From Arthrobacter sp. P2b (GTDB lineage: Bacteria; Actinomycetota; Actinomycetes; Actinomycetales; Micrococcaceae): DNA of 64,000 nt. The position numbers were made by a program, and so were the translations under genes. Each line of letters starts with the position of its first letter. Within the stretch, counting starts at the first letter, position 1. Location of the stretch: NCBI RefSeq assembly GCF_900168295.1, contig NZ_FVZL01000001.1:434001-498000 (forward strand), in the 5' to 3' direction. Of the stretch, positions 17,101-24,633 are shown one piece after another. The notes below the pieces were generated by a model that saw nothing but the letters and a program-made list of their open reading frames with translations, made no database searches and was not told the DNA's origin.

Positions 17101-18173
17101 CGTCCCAGGCCATGGAACAAGGCCTCGAAGCGGCCGAGTACATCCTTCCCCTGCGCTGGGCCGACGACTCCGGGCTCCCTGACCTGGTGGCCTACCTGCA
17201 TCGCCTGGCCACCTGGATACCGGTCATTGTGGTGGACGGTTCAGCCCCGGACCTGTTCGCCCGCCACCGGGAGCAGTTCCCGCCGGAGGTCCGCCACATC
17301 CGCCCCGATCACCCTGCGGGACGGGGACATGACGGCGGGCTGCACGGCAACGGCAAGGTGGCAGGGGTGATGACAGGCGTCCGCGCCGCCACGGCAGAGA
17401 TTCTGGTGATCGCCGACGACGACGTCCGCTACACGCGCGCGTCCCTCGCCGCCGTCGTGGGTCACCTGGGGACGGCGGACGTCGTGCGCCCGCAAAACTA
17501 TTTCGACCCCCTGCCCTGGCACGCGTGCTGGGACACGTCCCGGACGCTGATCAACCGGGCCTGGTCCGCCGACTTTCCCGGCACGCTGGCCCTGCGCCGA
17601 AGCGCCCTGCTGGCCACGGACGGCTACGAACCTGTCCTGTTCGAAAACCTTGAGCTGATCCGGACCGTCATAGCCGCCGGCGGACGGGAGAAAATCATTC
17701 CGGACCTGTTCGTGGCGCGCCGGCCGCCCCGCACCAGGCATTTCCTGAAGCAGCGCGTCCGGCAGGCGTACGACGACTTCGCGCAGCCCCGGCGCCTGGC
17801 CGCGGAACTTGCCCTGCTCCCGGCCATCCTCGGGGGCACCCTTCTCCCCAGAAGGGCGCGCCTCACGGTTTTCCTGTTACTGGCGGCCGCCGCGACGGCC
17901 GTAGCCGGGATCGGGCGGCGGCGGCTCAACGGAACGGACGTCTTTCCATTGCGCGCCGTGTGGTTCGCGCCGCTCTGGGCCATGGAACGGGCCGTCTGCA
18001 TCTGGTGCGCAGTGGCTTTTCGACTGGCCGGCGGCGTGCCGTATGCCGGCGCGAGGCTACGGACGGCCGCCCATACCGAAGCGGAGCTCAGGCGCCGCCA
18101 CCAGGGCAAGCTGCATGCATTCCGGCAGCAACAAACAAGCACATCAACAGCAGCTACAAAGGAGCGGATATGA
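17097..18173 (+). CDS. Family 2-type glycosyltransferase
   Basis: A 358-residue GT-A fold protein. VIADDDVRY (about residue 102) supplies the DXD nucleotide-sugar/metal motif, with PVIVVDGSAPDLF near 42 as the donor-binding start. A hydrophobic pair near residues 235-275 could anchor it to the membrane, and the C-terminus is charged. It would transfer a sugar at the inner face of the membrane; acceptor unknown. It overlaps its neighbours by 4 bases on both sides (ATGA), so it is translationally coupled to the iron enzyme upstream and the CDGSH protein downstream. Confidence 0.86.
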   Translation: MTSQAMEQGLEAAEYILPLRWADDSGLPDLVAYLHRLATWIPVIVVDGSAPDLFARHREQFPPEVRHIRPDHPAGRGHDGGLHGNGKVAGVMTGVRAATAEILVIADDDVRYTRASLAAVVGHLGTADVVRPQNYFDPLPWHACWDTSRTLINRAWSADFPGTLALRRSALLATDGYEPVLFENLELIRTVIAAGGREKIIPDLFVARRPPRTRHFLKQRVRQAYDDFAQPRRLAAELALLPAILGGTLLPRRARLTVFLLLAAAATAVAGIGRRRLNGTDVFPLRAVWFAPLWAMERAVCIWCAVAFRLAGGVPYAGARLRTAAHTEAELRRRHQGKLHAFRQQQTSTSTAATKERI

Positions 18174-18385
18174 ACCAGGAACCGGCCGAGAGCTCCATCG
18201 TGGTCTGCCCCGACGGACCGTTGATCATCAGGGGTGACTTTGAGATCGTCACGCCGTCGGGCGCCCCCGTGCCGCGCGACCGGAAAACGGTGGCTCTGTG
18301 CCGGTGCGGGGCCTCGGCCATCAAGCCGTACTGCGACGGGACCCACAAGATGATCAAGTTCCGCACGGAGCCGCCCGCCTCCTGA
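18170..18385 (+). CDS. CDGSH iron-sulfur domain protein
   Basis: A 71-residue protein; its ATG overlaps the glycosyltransferase stop and AAAGGAG lies upstream. It carries one full CDGSH signature, C-R-C-G-A-S-A-I-K-P-Y-C-D-G-T-H, that is CXCX2SX3PXCDGTH, which binds a [2Fe-2S] cluster through three Cys and one His. Such small proteins may transfer electrons or clusters. Here the natural partner is the iron-dependent enzyme two genes upstream, an inference from the operon. Cytoplasmic, no signal peptide. Confidence 0.95.
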   Translation: MNQEPAESSIVVCPDGPLIIRGDFEIVTPSGAPVPRDRKTVALCRCGASAIKPYCDGTHKMIKFRTEPPAS

Positions 18386-18433
18386 GCACCTCCTGCGCCG
18401 GCGCCTGCCCGTACGGCCGACAGGTCCGGGGCG

Positions 18434-18462
18434 GTTGACAGCCAAGATCATGCCAACAAGGA
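18434..18462 (+). promoter_or_regulatory. Promoter of the glycosidase gene
   Basis: A perfect -35 TTGACA (18434-18439), a 17-base spacer and a weak -10 AAGGAT (18457-18462). Transcription would start close to 18469, exactly where the LacI-type palindrome begins. Confidence 0.55.
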
Positions 18463-18470
18463 TGGGACCT

Positions 18471-18487
18471 TGGAAAGCGTTTTCTTA
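18471..18487 (+). promoter_or_regulatory. LacI-family-type operator
   Basis: GAAAGCGTTTTC (18473-18484) is the GAAA-N-CG-N-TTTC palindrome recognised by many LacI/GalR regulators. It lies at the presumed transcription start and ahead of the AGGAGG of the glycosidase gene, a repressing position. No LacI gene is in this window. Confidence 0.7.
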
Positions 18488-18505
18488 CCGAGGAGGGCCA
18501 GCGCT

Positions 18506-20704
18506 GTGTACAGTCGGCCGACAGCCATCGACCGCAAGGCCCTGGTCCGCCGCCACGCCGTGGAACAGGACAGCCTGGACCCCCGGAGCCCGGTGTCGGT
18601 GGGGAACGGGGAATTCTGCTTCACGATGGACCTCACCGGCCTGCAGTCTCTTCCGGCAAAGTACCCGGTGGGCGCCCGCGGCGAGCTGCCAGCCGGCACC
18701 CTGCTCGGAACGCAGGCCCAGTGGGGCTGGCATTCCATCCCTCCGGAGCAGGATTACACCTTGGCCGGTTCCACCGTCCTCTACGACTCTCCCCGCGGCC
18801 CGGTCCCGTACGTGGACATGGCGGGCGGGCTCGTGGACGGCCGCGAAACGGAGTCCTCCCGCGCTGAAACCTGGTTGCGGGCCAACCCGCACCGGCTGGA
18901 CCTGGGCCGGATCGCCTTCGCCCTGCCGGGACGGGACAGCCCGGGGCTGGCCCCGGAAGACGTTGCCCACCCGCGGCAGGTGCTGGACCTGTGGACCGGC
19001 GCGGCCGCCAGCCGCTTCACCCTGCACGGCCAGCCCGTCGGGGTCACCACCGCGTGCCATCCGCACCGCGACGAACTCGGCTTCCGCATTGAATCCACTG
19101 CGCTGCAGCAGGGCCTGGCCATCTCCCTGTCGTTCCCTTACGGCTCCGAGGCCTGGCATTACGCCGCGGACTGGACCCGTCCCGAGGCCCACAGCACCCG
19201 GGTGGAAGAGCTGCCCGCCACCGGAAAGGGACGGGAGTGGCTGATCTCCCGTCGCCTGGACAATTCCGGATACCAGGTGGCCGTCACCGGCGCCGGCCTG
19301 GAACTGGTGCAAACCAGCCCGCACGGGGTGATCCTTAGGGCAGCCAACGGGGCGGAGGCCCTGGACTTCAGCGTGCACTTCATCAGCACCGGCCAGGGCG
19401 ACTGCCTGCTGCGCGGCACGGGAGGCATCGGCTTCGCCAGTGCCAGTGCCAGTGCCAGGGCCAGTGCCAGTGCCACCGGCAAGGAGAAGGCGCCCGCGCC
19501 GGGTACTGCGGTGATCGAGGCGTCCCGCACCGCCTGGCCGGACTTCTGGACGTCAGGCGCCGCCGTCGAACTTTCCGCGACGGAAGACCCACGCGCAAAG
19601 GAACTCGAACGCCGGGTGGTCCTCTCGCAGTACCTCACCGCCATCAACTGCTCCGGGTCCCTGCCGCCCCAGGAGACCGGGCTGGTCTGCAACTCCTGGC
19701 GCGGGCGGTTCCACCTCGAGATGCACTGGTGGCACGCTGCCCACTTCGCCGCCTGGAACCGCACTCCGCTCCTGCTCCCGGCGCTGCGCTGGTACGCCTC
19801 CATCCTGGAACCGGCACGGCAGACTGCCAAGGCACAGGGGTTCGACGGCGTCCGCTGGCCCAAGCAGTCAGGACCGGACGGGCGCGAGAGCCCCAGCCCC
19901 ATCGGCACCTTCCTGGTCTGGCAGCAGCCGCATCCCATCCACCTCGCAGAACTCGCGTACCGGGCCGAACCCTCGCGCGAACTGCTGGAAGAGTTTGCGG
20001 GGATCGTGTTCGAGAGCGCGGATTTCATGGTCAGCTTCGCGCACCCCACGGCCCGCGGATTCGAATTGGGCCCGCCCCTGGTTCCGGCCCAGGAAAGCTA
20101 CGAATCGATCAGGGGCACGGTCAGCAACCCAACCTTCGAGCTCGCCTACTGGCAGTGGGCGCTGCGCGTAGCCTGCACCTGGCGGGAACGGCTGGGGTTG
20201 CCGCCCCGGGATACATGGCTTGCCGTGGCGGACGGCATGGTCCGGCCCAAGGTGGTGGACGGCGTCTACGCGGCGATCGGCGTCGAACCCTTCACCATCC
20301 GCACCGACCATCCCTCCATGCTCTGCGCCCTGGGCGTGCTGCCGCAGACGGACATTATCGACCCCGCCATCATGCGGGCCACCCTGGCCGAAGTGATGGC
20401 CGGCTGGGACTGGGACAGCACGTGGGGGTGGGACTACCCGGTGATGGCCATGACCGCGGCCAGACTGGAGGACCCGGAGACGGCCGTGGCCGCGCTCCTG
20501 CTGGACGCGCCCAAAAACCTGGTGCTGCCCAACGGGCACAACCGGCAGACCGACTCGCTGCCGCTGTACCTGCCCGGCAACGGCGGGCTGCTCGCGGCCG
20601 TAGCGCTGATGGCGGCAGGCTGGGATGGCGGACCGGACCGGCACGCCCCGGGGTTCCCCGCCGACTGGACAGTTGCCTGGGAAGGACTGGTCCCGGCACC
20701 GTAG
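18506..20704 (+). CDS. Six-hairpin (alpha/alpha)6 glycosidase-like protein
   Basis: About 732 residues. The GTG at 18506 was chosen because AGGAGG (18491-18496) lies 9 bases upstream; the open frame from a TTG at 18470 would run through the operator. An N-terminal beta-sandwich-like half (about 1-300) precedes a helical barrel with WRGRFHLEMHWWHAAHFAAW (near 402), GFDGVRWPKQSGPDGRE, and WDWDSTWGWDYPVMAMTA near 645. Acidic residues in these motifs are likely catalytic. Intracellular, no signal peptide. The substrate is unknown. Residues about 310-325 hold an ASASASA-type simple repeat, probably a surface loop. The LacI-type operator suggests sugar induction. Confidence 0.75.
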   Translation: MYSRPTAIDRKALVRRHAVEQDSLDPRSPVSVGNGEFCFTMDLTGLQSLPAKYPVGARGELPAGTLLGTQAQWGWHSIPPEQDYTLAGSTVLYDSPRGPVPYVDMAGGLVDGRETESSRAETWLRANPHRLDLGRIAFALPGRDSPGLAPEDVAHPRQVLDLWTGAAASRFTLHGQPVGVTTACHPHRDELGFRIESTALQQGLAISLSFPYGSEAWHYAADWTRPEAHSTRVEELPATGKGREWLISRRLDNSGYQVAVTGAGLELVQTSPHGVILRAANGAEALDFSVHFISTGQGDCLLRGTGGIGFASASASARASASATGKEKAPAPGTAVIEASRTAWPDFWTSGAAVELSATEDPRAKELERRVVLSQYLTAINCSGSLPPQETGLVCNSWRGRFHLEMHWWHAAHFAAWNRTPLLLPALRWYASILEPARQTAKAQGFDGVRWPKQSGPDGRESPSPIGTFLVWQQPHPIHLAELAYRAEPSRELLEEFAGIVFESADFMVSFAHPTARGFELGPPLVPAQESYESIRGTVSNPTFELAYWQWALRVACTWRERLGLPPRDTWLAVADGMVRPKVVDGVYAAIGVEPFTIRTDHPSMLCALGVLPQTDIIDPAIMRATLAEVMAGWDWDSTWGWDYPVMAMTAARLEDPETAVAALLLDAPKNLVLPNGHNRQTDSLPLYLPGNGGLLAAVALMAAGWDGGPDRHAPGFPADWTVAWEGLVPAP
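19437..19475 (+). repeat. GCCAGT hexamer repeat
   Basis: Five to six GCCAGT/GCCAGG units within the glycosidase gene, encoding alternating Ala-Ser (one Arg). In frame, so copy changes would only alter loop length. Confidence 0.85.
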
Positions 20705-20781
20705 TTCAGCCTGCCCCGATAGCGGCACAGGGACGGTTAGGCTGGGTACAGCCCGTTTTCCGCCCGCAAGGAGTACTAGGA

Positions 20782-21045
20782 ATGAACCTCTTCATCAAGC
20801 TGCTCGGCACCGGTGTGAGCCTCGGCGCCGGCCTGGTCGGTACCAAACTGGTCAATGCCATCTGGGAAAAGACCACCGGCCGGAAGCCGCCCACCGGCAA
20901 GGACGAGGACGTCCCCACGAGCCTCCACTCGGCCCTGACGTTCGCGCTGATCTCAGCGTCCGTGAGCACCATCATCCAGGTGCTGGCAAACCGCGGCACC
21001 CAGCGTGCCATCACCCGCTTTGCCAAGAGCCAGGACATTGTCTAA
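20782..21045 (+). CDS. DUF4235 membrane protein
   Basis: An 87-residue protein, ATG with AAGGAG 8 bases upstream. Helix 1 covers about residues 3-27 (KLLGTGVSLGAGLVGTKLVNAIW), followed by KTTGRKPPTGKDEDVPTS, then helix 2 about 45-66 and a basic end (RGTQRAITRFAKS). This is the standard DUF4235 pattern, a small actinobacterial membrane protein of unknown role. It stands alone between the glycosidase and the convergent mnh operon. Confidence 0.9.
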   Translation: MNLFIKLLGTGVSLGAGLVGTKLVNAIWEKTTGRKPPTGKDEDVPTSLHSALTFALISASVSTIIQVLANRGTQRAITRFAKSQDIV

Positions 21046-21092
21046 GCCAAGGACTTAGTTTGGCGGCTGATCCAGCCCCTGGCTGAATACAC

Positions 21093-21548
21093 CTAGCGCG
21101 TTGAGCCGTCGCCGGAACCGTCCTCCTGGGCGGCTTTGGCGGCGGCTTTTTGCACGGCTGCCTTCTGGCCAGCTGCCTTCAAGACGACGGCTTCCAGCTC
21201 GTCCGAGGTCAGCAGCTCCCGGTGGAGGTGCTTGGTGCGGTAACCGGCCCTGCCCACCATGTGCGCGGAGACGGGCACGGTGAGGAGCTGGAAAATCCAC
21301 GCCACCAGCAGTACCGGCCATACCCACCAGGTGCGCATCTGCAGCCCGATCGATGCCAGCAGCAGGAACAGGCCCAGTACCTGCGGCTTGGTGGCGGCGT
21401 GCATGCGGCTCAGCAGGTCCGGGAAGCGCAGCAGGCCGATCGCAGCGCCCAGGGACATGAGGGCACCCACCACCATAAAGACGGCGGAAACCAGGTCGAT
21501 CCAGCCGTCCACGCCGGACACATCAGGGTTGGCAACATTAGGGCTCAT
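21093..21548 (-). CDS. mnhG: Na+/H+ antiporter Mrp subunit G
   Basis: A 151-residue protein with three membrane helices (about 15-40, 55-75, 77-100) and the family motifs GLLRFPDLLSRMHAATKP. It is the last gene of the mnh operon and overlaps mnhF by 11 bases. It is longer than typical MnhG (about 110-120) because of an Ala/Lys/Gln-rich cytoplasmic tail (about 118-151). Part of the hetero-oligomeric Mrp complex that exchanges Na+ (or K+) for protons. Confidence 0.94.
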   Translation of the reverse strand: MSPNVANPDVSGVDGWIDLVSAVFMVVGALMSLGAAIGLLRFPDLLSRMHAATKPQVLGLFLLLASIGLQMRTWWVWPVLLVAWIFQLLTVPVSAHMVGRAGYRTKHLHRELLTSDELEAVVLKAAGQKAAVQKAAAKAAQEDGSGDGSTR

Positions 21549-21816
21549 GGGGCTGTTCCCTCCGGTCTGCCACGAACCTGGCCACCGTTACGGACCCGAT
21601 GAAGCCGATGACCGAAATGGCCACCACCAGCATCAGGTTGTTAAGGTGCCGGTTCACGGCCATGTCGATGCACAGCGCCCCGCCCAGGATCGCGAGCAGC
21701 ACGTCCGCCGCGAGCACCCGGTCCAGCAGTGACGGGCCCCGGGCGATGCGGATGATTGCGCCGCCGGCGGCGAGCGAGAAGATCACGGCCGTGATGGCCA
21801 GGACGGCCTGCATCAT
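21538..21816 (-). CDS. mnhF: Na+/H+ antiporter Mrp subunit F
   Basis: A 92-residue, three-helix protein. IIRIARGPSLLDRVLAADVL is the signature of MnhF/PhaF, and length is normal. It overlaps mnhE by 4 bases and mnhG by 11, so it is tightly coupled in the operon. A structural subunit of the Mrp antiporter in the cytoplasmic membrane. Confidence 0.95.
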   Translation of the reverse strand: MMQAVLAITAVIFSLAAGGAIIRIARGPSLLDRVLAADVLLAILGGALCIDMAVNRHLNNLMLVVAISVIGFIGSVTVARFVADRREQPHEP

Positions 21817-22358
21817 GCGGCTGCCTCCGATCGGACGGCTTCCAGCTCTTCGGCAGTGCCCATGATGCGGATCAGGGCGGCCTCGATGGAGCGCACCTCA
21901 TTGCGCAGGTTTTCCACGTCCTGCGGGGAGCTGATGTTGATGGCGTGCAGGTACAGGGTGGACGTGGAACGGTCCACCTCCACCACCAGGGACCCGGGAA
22001 TCAGGGAAATGACGTGCCCGGTGGCGGTGACCATCAGGTCCTGGTGGCTCCGCAGGGTTACTGCCACCACAGCATTGGTCACCGCGGGTCCCCTGGCGAT
22101 GGCCAGGTACAGGATCTGGGCACTGGCGATCACCACCTTGGCCAGGAACACCAGGGCGAACGGGATGGCGTACAGGATGTTGAAGCGGCCGCTGAGCTCC
22201 ACGGGCGGGAGGTAGAACAGCCTGGCCACTGCTATTGCCAGCAGCGCCCCGAACAGCAGGTTGCCGGGGCTGAAGTCCTGCCAGAGGGCGCCCCAGACGA
22301 TCACCAGCCACACCAGGAGCGGCAGTTCCTGGCGCAGCGAAATTCGTTGGCGGCTCAT
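21813..22358 (-). CDS. mnhE: Na+/H+ antiporter Mrp subunit E
   Basis: A 181-residue protein. Two or three N-terminal helices precede a soluble part with LRSHQDLMVTATGHVISLIPGSLVVEVDRSTSTLYLHAI, typical of MnhE. It overlaps mnhD by 4 bases. MnhE is a small subunit needed for assembly of the Mrp complex rather than an ion channel itself. Confidence 0.94.
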   Translation of the reverse strand: MSRQRISLRQELPLLVWLVIVWGALWQDFSPGNLLFGALLAIAVARLFYLPPVELSGRFNILYAIPFALVFLAKVVIASAQILYLAIARGPAVTNAVVAVTLRSHQDLMVTATGHVISLIPGSLVVEVDRSTSTLYLHAINISSPQDVENLRNEVRSIEAALIRIMGTAEELEAVRSEAAA

Positions 22359-24046
22359 TGCCCTCCTCCCCTGGTGCTGACCGCCGGAACAACGGTGTCC
22401 TCACCCATCACGGCCTGGATGTAGGGGGACCGGTCCAGCATGTCAGCGGCGGCCCGGTCGGACAGTCCGAACAGGGGCCCCGCGAAAACGGTGAGGGCCA
22501 CGCCCAGCGCCACAAGGCCCAGGGTGGATCCCACCATGGTCCTGGGCAGGAGTGTGGCGGGACGGGAGGCACCGGCGCGCGGCGAGGCGCCGGCGAGCCG
22601 CTGAACGCCGGTGCGTGCAGCAAGCATGATGCCGGTCCGGCTGCCGGCGCGCTGGACCGCGTCCTCTGCCCGGTCCGCTTCTTCGGGAACCGCCAGCAGC
22701 ACCGGGTCCGGGTGCTCGGCGTCGGATGGCCGGCGCCAGAACGCCCGGTTCCAGACCCTGGCGATTGCCAGCAGGGTCAGCAGGCTGGTGAGCACTCCGC
22801 CGATGACCAGGGCGTAGGCCAAGGGCGTCCCGAGCTCGACACCGGCCTGCATGAGACCCACCTTGCCCAGGAATCCGGAGAAGGGAGGAATGCCGGCAAG
22901 GTTCATGCCGGGGATGAAGAACAGAATCGCCAGGAGGGGCGAGAGTTTGGCCAGGCCGCCCAGCCGGTCCACCGACGAGCTGCCGCCGCGGCGTTCAATA
23001 AGCCCGGTGACCAGGAACAAGCTGGTCTGGATGGTGATGTGGTGGGCCACGTAGAACACGGCAGCGCCCAGCCCCGCCACCGAGGACATCGCGAGCCCGA
23101 ACACCATGTAGCCGATATGGCTGACCAGGGTGAAAGAGAGAAGACGCTTGATATCGCTTTGCGCCAGCGCACCGAGGATTCCCACCACCATGGTCAGCAG
23201 CGCCGCCACCATCAATGGTGTGTTCAGCGAGTCGCCGGGGAAAAGCAGGGTTTCCGTGCGGACCATGGCATAGACGCCCACCTTGGTCAGCAGGCCGGCG
23301 AACACCGCGGTGACCGGGGCCGGCGCGGTGGGATAGGAGTCGGGAAGCCAGAAGGACAGCGGGAAGACGGCCGCCTTGATGCCAAACGCGACCAGCAGCA
23401 TGACGTGCAGGAGGGTTTTGGTGCCCTGGTCCAGTTCGCCCAGCTTGATGGCAAGGTCGGCCATGTTCACTGTTCCGGTTGCGCCGTACACCATGGCGAT
23501 GGAGATCAGGAACAGCACCGAGGACACCACGGAGACCACCACATAGGTGACGCCGGCGCGGATGCGCGGCCCGGTTCCGCCCAGCGTCATCAGCACGTAG
23601 CTTGCGGTCAGCAGGATTTCGAAGCCCACGTAAAGGTTGAAGAGGTCGCCGGAGAGGAACGCGTTGGACACCCCGGCCACCAGGATCAGGTAGGTGGGGT
23701 GGAAGATCGAAACCGGTGCGTCATGGTCGCCGTCGGCCATGCCCTGCCCTGTGGCGTACACCAGCACGGCCAGGCTCACCGCCGACGAAACCACCAGCAT
23801 CAGCGAGGAAAACTGGTCCACCACCATCACGATGCCCCACGGCGGCAACCACCCGCCGATGGTCACTGCCGCCGTGCCGGCGGTCCACACATGGGCCAGC
23901 AGGAGGCATTCGAGCAGCAGCGTCAGGGACAGCAGGCCGATGCTGACCGCCCGCTGCGCGCGGGAATGCCGGATCAGCAGGAAAGTGAGGGCAGCGCCCA
24001 GGATGGGAAGTACGACGGCGAGCGGGGCAAAGCTTGCGATGTTCAC
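22355..24046 (-). CDS. mnhD: Na+/H+ antiporter Mrp subunit D
   Basis: A 563-residue, about 14-helix proton-pumping-type subunit related to respiratory complex I NuoM/NuoN. Family motifs include GDLFNLYVGFEILLTASYVLM (with the key glutamate), FGIKAAVFPLSFWLPDSYPTAPAPVTAVFAGLLTKVG in pieces near 215-250, and SDIKRLLSFTLVSHIGYM. A longer cytosolic C-terminal stretch (about 440-510, rich in Arg/Ala) precedes the last helix. It overlaps mnhC and mnhE by 4 bases each. Confidence 0.95.
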   Translation of the reverse strand: MNIASFAPLAVVLPILGAALTFLLIRHSRAQRAVSIGLLSLTLLLECLLLAHVWTAGTAAVTIGGWLPPWGIVMVVDQFSSLMLVVSSAVSLAVLVYATGQGMADGDHDAPVSIFHPTYLILVAGVSNAFLSGDLFNLYVGFEILLTASYVLMTLGGTGPRIRAGVTYVVVSVVSSVLFLISIAMVYGATGTVNMADLAIKLGELDQGTKTLLHVMLLVAFGIKAAVFPLSFWLPDSYPTAPAPVTAVFAGLLTKVGVYAMVRTETLLFPGDSLNTPLMVAALLTMVVGILGALAQSDIKRLLSFTLVSHIGYMVFGLAMSSVAGLGAAVFYVAHHITIQTSLFLVTGLIERRGGSSSVDRLGGLAKLSPLLAILFFIPGMNLAGIPPFSGFLGKVGLMQAGVELGTPLAYALVIGGVLTSLLTLLAIARVWNRAFWRRPSDAEHPDPVLLAVPEEADRAEDAVQRAGSRTGIMLAARTGVQRLAGASPRAGASRPATLLPRTMVGSTLGLVALGVALTVFAGPLFGLSDRAAADMLDRSPYIQAVMGEDTVVPAVSTRGGGQ

Positions 24047-24633
24047 TTTCCGCCTCCTTCCGGGCCAGGAGCGATGTTTTGGGAGCCGGGCTTTTCTTCC
24101 GCGGCGGCATGTTCGGCAAGCATTTCGCGGCCGCCCGCCACGAGGGTGGCCGTGGCAGATCCCCCGTCTCCGGACGGCCTGTGGTCCGAGATGTCGCGTC
24201 CGTTGCCGCCCAGCATGGTGAGCGGGAACTCGGAGGTCTCGGCGGGAATCTCGGCATCGTCCTCGGCATCGAAGCTGGGGGTTTCGGCAACGCGGAGGTC
24301 TTCCACGTCATCCTGGATTTCGTCGCGGCGGGCCAGCACCCAAGTGCGGTAGATGATGCCGAGCATGAAGGCCGTCACCGCGAAGGAGATGACGATTGAC
24401 GTCAGGATCAGGGCCTGCGGCAGGGGATCGTTATAGTCCCCGGCCGCGATGTCCTTGGAGTACAAGGGAGCCAGGCCCGCATAGCCGCCCGTTGCCAGGA
24501 TCAGCAGGTTGGTGGCGTTGGCCAGGAGCATCAGGCCCAACAGGACACGGGTCAGGCTGCGTTCCAGGATCAGGTAGATTCCGCAGGCGTACAGGGCCCC
24601 CATGACGATCAGCAGGGTCAGGTTGACGCTCAT
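24043..24633 (-). CDS. mnhC: Na+/H+ antiporter Mrp subunit C
   Basis: A 196-residue protein. The first about 105 residues form the three-helix NuoK-like MnhC core (GIYLILERSLTRVLLGLMLLANATNLLIL, DPLPQALILTSIVISFAVTAF). An acidic, probably unstructured tail of about 90 residues follows, so the protein is clearly longer than classical MnhC (about 113). It overlaps mnhA/B by 4 bases. The core is thought to form part of the ion path; the tail's role is unknown. Confidence 0.94.
   Translation of the reverse strand: MSVNLTLLIVMGALYACGIYLILERSLTRVLLGLMLLANATNLLILATGGYAGLAPLYSKDIAAGDYNDPLPQALILTSIVISFAVTAFMLGIIYRTWVLARRDEIQDDVEDLRVAETPSFDAEDDAEIPAETSEFPLTMLGGNGRDISDHRPSGDGGSATATLVAGGREMLAEHAAAEEKPGSQNIAPGPEGGGK

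Noticed and set aside
22358..24352. A 664-codon frame opposite mnhD and mnhC
   Set aside because: His/Gln/Arg/Gly-rich shadow; the antiporter subunits on the other strand are unmistakable.
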